From Emticicia sp040253585 (GTDB lineage: Bacteria; Bacteroidota; Bacteroidia; Cytophagales; Spirosomataceae), in assembly GCF_040253585.1 (NCBI RefSeq), contig NZ_JBELAU010000009.1, positions 277,177 to 341,176 on the forward strand: a DNA stretch of 64,000 bases. The letters run 5' to 3'. The notes beneath the pieces were generated by a model, which did not search any database, had not been told where the DNA came from, and was given only the letters and a program-made list of their open reading frames with translations. The translations under genes and the position numbers were made by a program. Below, piece by piece: positions 33,568 through 42,232 of the stretch; position 1 is the stretch's first letter; every line of letters begins with the position of its first letter.

Positions 33568-34017
33568 TTATGCCAATATAGCCTTCACCATTGCTGAAAT
33601 CGCTTTGCCATCGGCAAGACCAGCGAGTTCTTTGGTTGCTACACCCATCATTTTACCCATATCTGATGGAGCAGAAGCACCCACACGAGCCTTAATTTCC
33701 TCCAATTTGGCTTTCAATTCATCTTCCGAAAGCTGTTTTGGCAAAAACTCTTCGATAACGGCCAACTCTGCCAATTCTTTCTCCAAAAGGTCAGGGCGAT
33801 TCTGTTGACGGTAAATATCCGCCGAATCTCTTCTTTGTTTAGCTGCTTTCGTAAGCAATTTTGTTTCTTCTTCGGTCGTCAATTCGCCTGTTTTTCCTTC
33901 CTTTGTTTCTTCTAACAGAATCACTTTTTTTATATCACGAAGAGCCATCAATCTTCCTGATTCACGGGCAAGCATGGCTGCTTTTATTTGGGCATCAATT
34001 GTTGTTTTTAAAGACAT
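33568..34017 (-). CDS. GatB/YqeY domain protein
   Basis: The 149-residue protein is a YqeY family member: MSLKTTIDAQIKAAMLARES at the start, then LMALRDIKKVILLEETKEGK, a helical bundle AAKQRRDSADIYRQQNRPDL, and the tail-domain-like VGASAPSDMGKMMGVATKEL. The fold matches the C-terminal tRNA-binding domain of GatB; the function of the free protein is uncertain. It is not next to gatB (38791-40236). No operon partner is seen. Confidence 0.93.
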   Translation of the reverse strand: MSLKTTIDAQIKAAMLARESGRLMALRDIKKVILLEETKEGKTGELTTEEETKLLTKAAKQRRDSADIYRQQNRPDLLEKELAELAVIEEFLPKQLSEDELKAKLEEIKARVGASAPSDMGKMMGVATKELAGLADGKAISAMVKAILA

Positions 34018-34144
34018 TTTTTTAAGAATTAATTGTATTATTTTAATAAAAACTGGTGTTTTTTGATTTGTGTATCCGTTTGATAATTTTTTGGAACAGC
34101 TTTTGATAAAGGGTTATGTATAACTTAACCAACCCATCAAAATT

Positions 34145-34750
34145 ATGCGTGTTTTTAATTTAACTGCCATTGGCATTGTGCTGTTTACGTCCAGCATATT
34201 TGCCACTCCTAAGAAAAGCTTTTCTCCTACAACGAGTATTCAAAAGCGTTGTGCCGAAATTCAAGCAAACCTCAAAAAGCATTTGTACATTACCAAAAAA
34301 ATCTCTGATGAACGCTTCGACGATGTCGTAACGGCATACTTCCAAAACAAACGAATTGAGTTAATCGTTTCGGAAACTTACGGGGAAGCTGGAAAAATCA
34401 GACATGAGTATTATTTTGGCAAAAATGGGGAACTGATTTTGGCTACAAATCAGTTATTTCAGTACGAAACAAAACAAAGTTCCGACAAAAATCTGGTAAA
34501 AGTAAGCGAAAATACTTACTATTACCAAAAATTGAAACTTGTAAGAGCTGTTGATGGAAAAAACGTTGCGATTCGCACGTCTCATTTTGATACTCAAACA
34601 CGTAGTCGGTATTTGTTAGGGAAGAGTTTGATTTTAACGAAACAGATTAAAGAACAGCATGACGAAATTATCGGTCAATATCAACAAAATAGCGACCTTG
34701 CGAAACTCACGAGGCGGAAGCCAACCGAATGTGGTGCAGGTTGCGATTGA
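34145..34750 (+). CDS. Exported protein of unknown function overlapping pdxJ
   Basis: The 201-residue product has a signal peptide (MRVFNLTAIGIVLFTSSIFA). The mature part contains FQNKRIELIVSETYGEAGKI and a beta-rich core (YYFGKNGELILATNQLFQYE), with no family that I recognise. Its last 92 bases overlap the start of pdxJ in another frame. Because pdxJ's N-terminus is conserved, the C-terminal residues SDLAKLTRRKPTECGAGCD are probably constrained by pdxJ rather than by this protein, and its end may have been lost or extended by a frameshift. Confidence 0.6.
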   Translation: MRVFNLTAIGIVLFTSSIFATPKKSFSPTTSIQKRCAEIQANLKKHLYITKKISDERFDDVVTAYFQNKRIELIVSETYGEAGKIRHEYYFGKNGELILATNQLFQYETKQSSDKNLVKVSENTYYYQKLKLVRAVDGKNVAIRTSHFDTQTRSRYLLGKSLILTKQIKEQHDEIIGQYQQNSDLAKLTRRKPTECGAGCD

Positions 34751-35375
34751 TTGTGAAAAATTTGGGGCGGAGGGAATCACGGTTCACCCCCGCCCTGATG
34801 AAAGACATATTCGCTATCAGGATGTCTATGACCTGAAAGCAATTGTTACGACGGAGTTTAACATAGAAGGAAATCCTACCGAAAAGAAATTTGTAGAGTT
34901 GGTACTTGCCAATAAACCTACGCAAGTAACGCTTGTTCCAGATGCACTCAATGCTGTTACTTCAAACGCAGGCTGGGATACAATTAAGCACAAAGATTTG
35001 CTGAAAGATTTGGTTGCAACCTTCAAAAGTGCGGGTTGTAGAGTCTCTATTTTTGTTGACCCAATCCAAGCAATGGTTGAAGGTGCTGTTGAGACAGGCA
35101 CAGACCGAATTGAGCTGTACACCGAAAGCTATGCCCACGATTATCTCAAAAACCGTGAAGCTGCCATTAAAGACTACATAAGTGCGGCGAAAGTAGCCGA
35201 GCAAGTTGGACTTGGTGTAAACGCTGGTCACGACCTAAGTCTTGAAAATCTGCGTTATTTCAAACAAAATATTCCCAATCTTCTCGAAGTCTCAATTGGT
35301 CACGCACTTATCTGCGATGCTCTATACTTTGGTTTAGAGAATACCATTCAGCTATATTTGCGAGAATTGGAGTGA
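34659..35375 (+). CDS. pdxJ: Pyridoxine 5'-phosphate synthase
   Basis: PdxJ makes pyridoxine phosphate from 3-amino-2-oxopropyl phosphate and deoxyxylulose phosphate (vitamin B6). The 238-residue TIM barrel has the family start TKLSVNINKIATLRNSRGG, then GITVHPRPDERHIRYQDV, QVTLVPDALNAVTSNAGWD, RVSIFVDPIQ, and the late GLGVNAGHDLSLENL and EVSIGHALICDALYFGLE. The conserved N-terminus fixes the ATG at 34659 even though this overlaps the upstream gene by 92 bases. A large palindromic repeat begins 5 bases after the stop. Confidence 0.96.
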   Translation: MTKLSVNINKIATLRNSRGGSQPNVVQVAIDCEKFGAEGITVHPRPDERHIRYQDVYDLKAIVTTEFNIEGNPTEKKFVELVLANKPTQVTLVPDALNAVTSNAGWDTIKHKDLLKDLVATFKSAGCRVSIFVDPIQAMVEGAVETGTDRIELYTESYAHDYLKNREAAIKDYISAAKVAEQVGLGVNAGHDLSLENLRYFKQNIPNLLEVSIGHALICDALYFGLENTIQLYLRELE

Positions 35376-35380
35376 AAAAA

Positions 35381-35520
35381 GCTGTTAGCAATTAGCTGTT
35401 AGCTTTTAGCTAAAAAAAACTTACCTTTCATACTTCTCGGAGTAAAACTTATTTGGAGTGTAAGAGCAATTGTATTTACAAAAAAAGCTAACAGCTAAGT
35501 GCTAATAGCCAAAAGCTAAG
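35381..35520. repeat. TTAGCTGTTAGC palindromic repeat filling the pdxJ-mnmH gap
   Basis: Left arm 35381-35407 and right arm 35483-35509 pair at 25 of 27 positions; words gctgttagc and agctaacagc recur as degenerate tandem copies in each arm. A 75-base AT-rich loop lies between. It spans nearly the whole 152 bases from the pdxJ stop to the mnmH ATG. Confidence 0.85.
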
Positions 35521-35527
35521 AAAAAAA

Positions 35528-36544
35528 ATGATAAAACCACTTCCAATTGAGCAGTTTCTTGAAAAAGCACAAACGCTTCCAATCATTGATGTACGCTCGC
35601 CTGGTGAGTTTGAGCGTGGACATATCGTTGGAGCGGTGAATGTTCCTTTGTTCGAGAATCACGAACGGGCGGAAGTGGGTACACGCTATAAAAGAGTTGG
35701 TAAAGAGTCCGCTTTTTTACTCGGACTTGACATTGTTGGGCCAAAATTATCGGGTTTTGTAAAAAAAGCTAATAAAATTGCTACTGAAAAAGAAGTTTTG
35801 GTGCATTGCTGGCGAGGAGGAATGCGAAGCGGAAGCTTTGCAACCTTACTGAGTTCGGCAGGAATGAAGGTTTCAACCTTAATCGGAGGATATAAAAAGT
35901 ACCGAAATTTTGTTCTTGAAGAATTAAGTAAACCGCTCAATATTATAGTTTTAGGTGGAAAAACAGGCAGTGGAAAAACTGAAATTTTGTATGAACTCGA
36001 AAAGCAAGGCGAACAAATTTTAGATTTAGAAGGCTTGGCAAATCATAAAGGTTCAGCATTCGGAATGCTCGGTCAGGCACCTCAACCCATGACTGAGCAT
36101 TTTGAAAATATGCTTTATGCAAAATTTGCAAAACTTGATCCAACTCGTCGGATATGGGTTGAAGACGAAAGCCGAAATATCGGTTGCTGTAATATTCCCG
36201 ATGTACTTTGGCAACAAATGCGAAAAACAAAAGTGGCGTTTATAGATGTTGATAAAGAAATACGAGTGAAGCGTTTGGTGCAAGAATACGCCCATTTCTC
36301 ATTTGATGAATTGAAAGCAGCTACCAATAGAATTTTGAAAAGACTCGGTGGTCAACACCACAAAGCAGCTATCGAAGCCCTCGAAAATGGCGATTTTTCG
36401 TTCGGAACAGATATTGCCCTTAATTACTACGATAAAACATATCTACACGGTCTTTCAAAGAGAGAGCCTTCAAAAATTACTACATTTAAAGTTACGGAAA
36501 ATAACCCATCTGCCACAGCTGCTCGACTTATTACTGGTATTTAA
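35528..36544 (+). CDS. mnmH: tRNA 2-selenouridine synthase
   Basis: MnmH (SelU) replaces sulfur by selenium at wobble 2-thiouridine in some tRNAs, using selenophosphate. The 338-residue protein has an N-terminal rhodanese domain with DVRSPGEFERGHIVGAVNVP and the active Cys94 in LVHCWRGGMRSGS. A P-loop domain follows, with GKTGSGKT at 144-151, then LEGLANHKGSAFG and WVEDESRNIG. Layout and length are normal. No selD or selenoprotein gene is in the window, so the selenium supply must be coded elsewhere. Confidence 0.95.
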   Translation: MIKPLPIEQFLEKAQTLPIIDVRSPGEFERGHIVGAVNVPLFENHERAEVGTRYKRVGKESAFLLGLDIVGPKLSGFVKKANKIATEKEVLVHCWRGGMRSGSFATLLSSAGMKVSTLIGGYKKYRNFVLEELSKPLNIIVLGGKTGSGKTEILYELEKQGEQILDLEGLANHKGSAFGMLGQAPQPMTEHFENMLYAKFAKLDPTRRIWVEDESRNIGCCNIPDVLWQQMRKTKVAFIDVDKEIRVKRLVQEYAHFSFDELKAATNRILKRLGGQHHKAAIEALENGDFSFGTDIALNYYDKTYLHGLSKREPSKITTFKVTENNPSATAARLITGI

Positions 36545-36588
36545 CATTTTTTAAGACTTTTTAACGTCAATTATATACCTACTTCGGC

Positions 36589-36596
36589 TAAGTTTG
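36589..36596 (+). promoter_or_regulatory. Candidate -7 promoter box of the 36659 gene
   Basis: TAAGTTTG is an exact match to TAnnTTTG and lies 62 bases before the ATG. No clear TTG is found at the -33 distance. Confidence 0.42.
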
Positions 36597-36658
36597 TGCA
36601 ACACTTGGCTTCTCAAAGTGTCATTTAACCATTATTTACAATTAAAACACAAAAGATT

Positions 36659-37498
36659 ATGAAAGCTATTTCCAAAGCAGGGGCATTATTGTTATTATTT
36701 ACTGCTCCTATCGTTTCGTTTGCACAAGAAAAAAAAGAAAAAGTACGTATTCGTATAGAGCAAGAGGTTGATGGCAAAACAACCATCAGCGAGAAAATTA
36801 TCAATTCATCAGGTTTATCAAGTAGCCAAAAGGATGAAATGATTGAAAAATTTAAAGATTCGGTTTTGGCCTTGAATAAAGGTAAAGCACAAGGTGTAAA
36901 GATTGAGATAGACAACGATTCCAACTCAAATATTAATATTGAGCGAAATGATGGCAAAAAGATTGTAAGACGCTATGAGTTTAATGATGGTGATAGTGGA
37001 GGAAATGAAGATATTGTAATCAAAAGAGGTCCGAAAGTAAGGGTTTATAAAAAAGACGGTAAGGGAGAAACAGAATGGTTTAACGGCGAAGACTTTTCTC
37101 ACGAATTTAATGGCAATATGGAAAGCCTTCGTGAGAATATGAAACAAATGGGCAAAGACCTAAAGTTTGAGTTTCGTTCGATTCCAGATAACATTATGAT
37201 GTTTGATGGAGGAAGTTCGGCCAGTAAAACTATCAAAAATGTTGAGGTTTTTCCGAATAACCCAAAAACTGAAATCTTGAATGTGCGTTTCAATGCTCCA
37301 CAAAAAGGCGATGTAAGCATCAAAGTTTTAGATGTAAAGGGAAGCGTGATTGCAAAAGAAGAAATCAAAGACTTTTCGGGCGAATATGTAGGTCAAATCA
37401 ATATTGGTAAACAAAAATCAGGAACAGTTTTCGTGATGATTACACAAGGTGAAGATGGTAATGTAAAACGTGTAGTTTTACCATCGAATGAGAAGTAA
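36659..37498 (+). CDS. Exported protein with type-A T9SS sorting domain
   Basis: The 279-residue protein has a signal peptide (ending VSFAQ). The middle is very charged and Asn/Asp/Gly-rich (EIDNDSNSNINIERNDGKK). Residues about 200-279 form a type 9 secretion system C-terminal domain: VEVFPNNPKTEILNVRFNA, GDVSIKVLDVKGSVIAKEE and the last strand SGTVFVMITQGEDGNVKRVV. Such cargo crosses the outer membrane through the T9SS and is often fixed to the cell surface. What the body of the protein does is unknown. A strong terminator follows. Confidence 0.8.
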   Translation: MKAISKAGALLLLFTAPIVSFAQEKKEKVRIRIEQEVDGKTTISEKIINSSGLSSSQKDEMIEKFKDSVLALNKGKAQGVKIEIDNDSNSNINIERNDGKKIVRRYEFNDGDSGGNEDIVIKRGPKVRVYKKDGKGETEWFNGEDFSHEFNGNMESLRENMKQMGKDLKFEFRSIPDNIMMFDGGSSASKTIKNVEVFPNNPKTEILNVRFNAPQKGDVSIKVLDVKGSVIAKEEIKDFSGEYVGQINIGKQKSGTVFVMITQGEDGNVKRVVLPSNEK

Positions 37499-37514
37499 TC
37501 GTGAAAAAGTAATT

Positions 37515-37551
37515 AAAAAGGCTCGGTTGAAATTTTCAATCGAGCCTTTTT
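37515..37551. terminator. Bidirectional terminator between convergent genes
   Basis: aaaaaggctcg and cgagccttttt form the stem, with paired ttga/tcaa next to the loop. It is followed on the right by words (attaacaattcaccattatca) like those in the 23656 repeat. Confidence 0.85.
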
Positions 37552-37577
37552 AATTTATCATTAACAATTCACCATTA

Positions 37578-38759
37578 TCATTTGCTCGCTTCTTCAATCC
37601 AATGAGTCATTTCGGCTACGATTGCATCGTTTGAACCTAAATAACCTGTACTTTTAAACTTGATTTTACCTTCTTTATCGATGCAAAATTTAGCAGGAAT
37701 ACCATTTACTCCGTAATTTCCAGCAACTTCGCCACCAACATCCAAAATCACAGGGAAAGTCGTAAAACCTCTTTGTTTTATAAAAGTACTAACCGTTGAT
37801 TTCCATTGGTCGGCACTTACACGCTCGTAAGTATTCACAAACAAGAACTTTACATTTGGATTATCTTTGAATTTATCCATTGATAATTTCATGCCTGGAA
37901 ACGACATGATACAAGGCCCGCACCAAGTTGCCCAAAAATCAAGCACCACTACTTTGCCTCGTAACTCTGAAAGTTTTACATTTTTGCCATCTAAATCAAC
38001 CAACGAAAAATCAGGAGCATCAGCCCCAACCGATCCAGCACTTCTACGTTTTACGTCTTGAATGAAAAGTTTAGCAAAAAAGTGGTTTTTTCCTTCTTTT
38101 TCTAATTGACTTGCTACTTTCGCAAACGTTTCAAAATCTTTTTCAGGATTCAAGAAATTATTAATTGCAATTAAACCTGCCAACGAAGACCCCATTTCGG
38201 CAATGATAGGCTTGATAGTTGCATTATAGTTTGCTTCTGATGCTTGATAAGTAGCTTGAATCTCTTTTATTTTTTTCTGGTCTTTTTTCTGAGTTGCAAC
38301 ATCAAACTGGTTTTGTAAATCTACTTGATTTTGACGGAATTTCTGCGATTCGGTCATAACTTGGTTAAATTTAGCCATCATCGGTGAGCCATCAACTGCA
38401 AACGAACCTGGTTTATCGGGCGTATTAAAGCCATCGGCAGTAACTGTAAGCGTTTCGCCACCGTCCAGAATCAAACCTATCATTTGTTGATTGGCGATAT
38501 TGATTTGATAAATACCCGGCTCAGACATTTTGCCTTTGAAAGCAAAAGAATTATCGGATGAAAGTGCCATAGAATCTATCTTGAGCGGAATGTTTCGGTC
38601 GTTCATTCGTTCCAAATAAACCTTTCCACTCACGGTTGACTTTACTTTTCCGCTAATATTATATGTACTTTCCGTACCCGTTGGGGCATTTGCTTGGGGT
38701 TGCGACTGGCAAGCCAGTCCACTGATTACCAAGCATATAGCAATAATAATGTGTTTCAT
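37578..38759 (-). CDS. TlpA/ResA-like thioredoxin-fold lipoprotein with DUF4369
   Basis: The 393-residue protein has a likely lipobox (SGLAC, C17). Residues about 30-115 form a DUF4369 beta domain (YNISGKVKSTVSGKVYLERM). A helical linker follows (about 120-200). The C-terminal thioredoxin domain has WATWCGPC, with Cys280 and Cys283, the cis-Pro loop VNGIPAKFCIDKEGKI, and ends HWIEEASK. It should reduce disulfides in the periplasm, perhaps for cytochrome c maturation. This fusion is typical of Bacteroidota. It lies 31 bases after gatB on the same strand. Confidence 0.92.
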   Translation of the reverse strand: MKHIIIAICLVISGLACQSQPQANAPTGTESTYNISGKVKSTVSGKVYLERMNDRNIPLKIDSMALSSDNSFAFKGKMSEPGIYQINIANQQMIGLILDGGETLTVTADGFNTPDKPGSFAVDGSPMMAKFNQVMTESQKFRQNQVDLQNQFDVATQKKDQKKIKEIQATYQASEANYNATIKPIIAEMGSSLAGLIAINNFLNPEKDFETFAKVASQLEKEGKNHFFAKLFIQDVKRRSAGSVGADAPDFSLVDLDGKNVKLSELRGKVVVLDFWATWCGPCIMSFPGMKLSMDKFKDNPNVKFLFVNTYERVSADQWKSTVSTFIKQRGFTTFPVILDVGGEVAGNYGVNGIPAKFCIDKEGKIKFKSTGYLGSNDAIVAEMTHWIEEASK

Positions 38760-38790
38760 AAATCTATATTTTTATTAAATACTTTTGATT

Positions 38791-40236
38791 TTATTGTAAC
38801 GCCGCCATTAATAACTCATTCGTACGTTTTGGGTCTGCCGAGCCTTTCGATTTTTTCATTACTTCTCCAACAAACATGCCAAGTAAACCTTTCTTTCCAC
38901 TCTTATATTCTTTTACTTTTGCTTCATTGGCAGCAAGAACTTCGTTGATTAACGCTTGAAGTGTATCGGTATTGCTTTCTTGAATCAAATTGTTGGTTTC
39001 TGCCAATTTCAATGCCGAAACTGTTGGGTTTTCGAGTATTAACGGGAACAATTTCTGAGCCGCTGCCGAACTACTGATTTTGTTTTCATCAACCAAAGCA
39101 ATAATTTCTGCTAATTGACTTGGTTTTAGACTAAAATTAGCAATTTCGATGCTGTTTTCATTCAGATATCCTCTGATTGTTGAGGTAAGCCAATTCGATG
39201 CTGCTTTGTAGTTTTGCGTAAGTTTACAAACCTCCAAATAATAATCGGCCATTTCTTTTGTATCTGTAATCGTAACAGCGTGTTCATCAAGAATACCGAA
39301 CTCTTTCGTAAACTTCTCGAATAATTCGCTCGGAAGTGCTGGCATTTGTCCTTTGATTTCATTCATCCATTCGTCCGAAATTCTTAGTGGAGCTAAATCA
39401 GGTTCAGGGAAATAACGATAATCGTTCATGGTTTCTTTTACACGCATGCTATACGTTTGGCCTTTGTCGGCATCAAACATACGTGTTTCTTGGATAACCT
39501 TTCCGCCAGATTCGAGCAAAGCAACTTGGCGTTTGTATTCAAACTCGGCAGCGTGTTGAAGGTTACGAATCGAATTCATATTTTTGATTTCGACTTTTGT
39601 GCCAAATTCGCTTGTGCCTGCTTCTCGAATCGAAATATTTAAGTCGGCACGCATTGAGCCTTCTTCCATGTTTCCATCACAAATGCCCAAATAACGTACA
39701 ATCTTGCGAATTTCGGTCAGATATGCACCAGCTTCCTCGGGGCTACGCATACACGGCTCCGAAACGATCTCTACGAGTGGCGTTCCTGCACGATTATAGT
39801 CTAAGAGTGTAAAAGCATCACTTCCGTCGTGAACTGATTTTCCTGCATCTTCTTCGAGGTGAATGTGGTGAAGTTCTAAGGTGCGTTCTCTAAAACCTTT
39901 GCCGTCTTTTAGGCGAACTTTCACTTCGCCACCTTTACAAATCGGATATTTATCTTGCGAAACTTGATAGCCTTTCGGTAGGTCAGGGTAAAAATAGTTT
40001 TTTCGGTCGAAATAATTGTTTCTGTTGATTTCGCAGCCACAAGCCAAACCCATACGAATGGCGTATTCGACTGCTTTTTTATTGAGTTTTGGCAAAACGC
40101 CAGGGTGTCCGAGCGTGATTACACTAATATTTGTATTTGGTTCGCTACCAAATTGATTAGTATCTGATGCGAAAATTTTACTTTCGGTCGCCAATTGGCA
40201 GTGAACTTCTAAGCCAATAACAATTTCGTATTTCAT
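38791..40236 (-). CDS. gatB: Aspartyl/glutamyl-tRNA amidotransferase subunit B
   Basis: GatB turns Glu-tRNA(Gln) or Asp-tRNA(Asn) into the amide form together with GatA and GatC. The 481-residue protein has the start YEIVIGLEVHCQLATESKIF, the core LDYNRAGTPLVEIVSEPCM, EGSMRADLNISIREAG, VEIKNMNSIRNLQHAAEFEY, and the C-terminal tRNA-binding tail domain ending in ADPKRTNELLMAALQ. Length is standard. Its partners are not in the window. A -7-like box (40303-40310) lies upstream. Confidence 0.97.
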   Translation of the reverse strand: MKYEIVIGLEVHCQLATESKIFASDTNQFGSEPNTNISVITLGHPGVLPKLNKKAVEYAIRMGLACGCEINRNNYFDRKNYFYPDLPKGYQVSQDKYPICKGGEVKVRLKDGKGFRERTLELHHIHLEEDAGKSVHDGSDAFTLLDYNRAGTPLVEIVSEPCMRSPEEAGAYLTEIRKIVRYLGICDGNMEEGSMRADLNISIREAGTSEFGTKVEIKNMNSIRNLQHAAEFEYKRQVALLESGGKVIQETRMFDADKGQTYSMRVKETMNDYRYFPEPDLAPLRISDEWMNEIKGQMPALPSELFEKFTKEFGILDEHAVTITDTKEMADYYLEVCKLTQNYKAASNWLTSTIRGYLNENSIEIANFSLKPSQLAEIIALVDENKISSSAAAQKLFPLILENPTVSALKLAETNNLIQESNTDTLQALINEVLAANEAKVKEYKSGKKGLLGMFVGEVMKKSKGSADPKRTNELLMAALQ

Positions 40237-40302
40237 GAAGGATTTTTATTGATGCAGTGGCAAAAATTTTGCCATTAAGAAAACCACGTTTCTATTAATG
40301 TA

Positions 40303-40310
40303 CAAATTTA
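40303..40310 (-). promoter_or_regulatory. Candidate -7 promoter box of gatB
   Basis: On the minus strand the sequence reads TAAATTTG, an exact match to TAnnTTTG, 66 bases before the gatB ATG. No clear -33 TTG was seen. Confidence 0.4.
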
Positions 40311-40471
40311 TGGTTTTTAGCTGAAAGTGTAATAAAAAGCAGAGAATAAGTACTTCACGAATAATCAATAAAATATATACAGTCTTAATATGTAGTAGAA
40401 TATTACGCAGTAGATACAAAGTATTAGATTAATAAATCGTAAATAACATTTGTTCAGAAATATCTACTGTT

Positions 40472-40522
40472 CTCTTGAAACGACCACCCATTGACTATTT
40501 CTATGTACAGTCATTTCAAGAG
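40472..40522. repeat. Inverted repeat downstream of murE
   Basis: ctcttgaaa (40472-40480) and tttcaagag (40514-40522) are perfect 9-base inverted arms; inside lie attgactat and tacagtca words like those of the 14753 and 24747 repeats. It starts 27 bases after the murE stop. Confidence 0.65.
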
Positions 40523-40549
40523 TTTAAACGATTGCAGTAAAACTAAAAG

Positions 40550-42001
40550 TTACTCGCCAAAAGCCTCTTTCAATACTTCTTTATCATCGAAATGATGCTT
40601 GACCCCTTTGACTTCTTGGTAGGTTTCGTGGCCTTTACCTGCTACTAAAATAATATCTTCGGGTTTTGCCATTTTTACTGCCGCTAAAATTGCCTCATGG
40701 CGGTCTGCGATGGTTTGAGTTTTCTTATAATGAATGGCTGGAACACCTTTTTGCATTTCGGCCAGAATATCCATAGGGTCTTCGTTTCTTGGGTTATCCG
40801 AAGTAAGAATAACCTTATCGCTCATTTTACAAGCAATTTCTGCCATAATTGGGCGTTTGGTTGTATCACGATTTCCGCCACAACCTACAACCGTTATTAT
40901 CTGCTGATTTCCTTCTCGCAAATCTACGATTGTTTCTAAAACATTTTTTAGAGCATCGGGCGTGTGAGCATAGTCAACAATTCCTACGATATTCTTTTTG
41001 GAAACAACTTGTTCGAAGCGTCCCGCAGGTGGTTGAATATCAGATAGTTGCATCAAAACCTCATCCGAGTCTTCACCCAAAAGAATAGCTGCACCATAAA
41101 CACCGAGTAAATTATAGGCATTAAATGAGCCGATGAGTTTGAACCAAACTTCTTTATTATCAATCTCCATTTGAAGCCCCAGAAGTCCACAAGCCAACAC
41201 TTTTCCTTTAAATGTACCAATATTTTTGAGCGAATAGGTTTCTTTTCTTGCAACTGTATTTTGAAGCATTACTTTTCCTACTTTATCATCGGTATTAACC
41301 AATGCAAAAGCGGTTGCTGGCAATTGGTCGAAAAATCCTTTTTTAGCTTTTATATAATTATCAACTGTTCCGTGAAAATCAAGGTGGTCATGGGTTAGAT
41401 TCGTGAAAATTCCACCTATAAATTCTAATCCAGTGATGCGTTCCTGAACAACTGCGTGCGAACTTACTTCCATGAAGCAATAGCTTACGCCTTTTTGGTA
41501 CATATCGGCTAATAATTCATTGATTTTTACCGAGTCGGGCGTTGTATGAGTTGATGGAATTATATCATCATCAATTTGATTTTGCACCGTTGAAAGTAAA
41601 CCACAACGATAGCCCAATCGGCGGAAAAGTCTGAAAAGTAGCGTAGCTATCGAAGTTTTGCCATTTGTGCCTGTTACACCTACTAATTTGAGTTTTTTAG
41701 AAGGATGCTGATAGAAATTGGCTGCTGCGAAACCCATCGCACGAGCCGAATTTTCAACTTGAATATAGGTGATTTTCTCGTTTAATGTTTCGGGTAAATG
41801 CTCGCATAAAATTGCCGAAGCTCCCAACTCAATGGCTTTACTGATAAATTGATGTCCATCGACTTGCGTACCGCCGATAGCAACAAAAAGGCTATTTTGT
41901 TGCACCTGACGAGAGTCAAACACAATTTTGTTTATTTCAATATCGGTCTTTCCCGAAACTGCTTGGAGAGAAATTTTATAGAGAATTTCGCTTAATATCA
42001 T
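40550..42001 (-). CDS. murE: UDP-MurNAc-L-Ala-D-Glu:meso-diaminopimelate ligase
   Basis: MurE adds the third residue of the peptidoglycan stem peptide. The 483-residue protein has the ATP motif GVTGTNGKTSIAT (GTNGKT at 111-116), the substrate loop VFDSRQVQQNSLFVAIGGTQ, and the NLTHDHLDFHGTVDNY segment. The motif DNPR (402-405), in LTSDNPRNEDPMDI, marks the meso-diaminopimelate type. The C-terminal domain ends LVAGKGHETYQEVKG. Length is normal. It is not in a large cell-wall cluster here; the next gene upstream is divergent. Confidence 0.97.
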   Translation of the reverse strand: MILSEILYKISLQAVSGKTDIEINKIVFDSRQVQQNSLFVAIGGTQVDGHQFISKAIELGASAILCEHLPETLNEKITYIQVENSARAMGFAAANFYQHPSKKLKLVGVTGTNGKTSIATLLFRLFRRLGYRCGLLSTVQNQIDDDIIPSTHTTPDSVKINELLADMYQKGVSYCFMEVSSHAVVQERITGLEFIGGIFTNLTHDHLDFHGTVDNYIKAKKGFFDQLPATAFALVNTDDKVGKVMLQNTVARKETYSLKNIGTFKGKVLACGLLGLQMEIDNKEVWFKLIGSFNAYNLLGVYGAAILLGEDSDEVLMQLSDIQPPAGRFEQVVSKKNIVGIVDYAHTPDALKNVLETIVDLREGNQQIITVVGCGGNRDTTKRPIMAEIACKMSDKVILTSDNPRNEDPMDILAEMQKGVPAIHYKKTQTIADRHEAILAAVKMAKPEDIILVAGKGHETYQEVKGVKHHFDDKEVLKEAFGE

Positions 42002-42168
42002 TGCTAAAGGTTATTTATATATAATTAGTTTTTTGTTGATGCTGAGTGTTTTTAACACCAAAATGTACAGTAAATGAATAATTTGGTACTTGGCTTTTTA
42101 ATTGTCGGCAAGTTATTCAAAAAAACGTTTATCATCAAACGAACTATTCAAGCACACAAGTACACCCC

Positions 42169-42201
42169 TTGTTTCATTCAAACAATTTTATCGTACTTTT
42201 G
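42169..42201 (+). promoter_or_regulatory. Candidate promoter of the 42233 methyltransferase gene
   Basis: TTG at 42169-42171 and TACTTTTG at 42194-42201 are separated by 22 bases, a good -33/-7 pair, and lie 31 bases before the ATG. Confidence 0.58.
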
Positions 42202-42232
42202 GCAAAGTTTCATTTAACTATTTTTCAAAATC

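Larger units (their letters stand above)
40237..40549. other. 313-base gap between gatB and murE
   Basis: It contains the gatB -7-like box (40303-40310) and the hairpin 40472-40522 after murE. The part 40320-40460 is AT-rich with no ORF, RNA gene or clear repeat. Confidence 0.6.
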
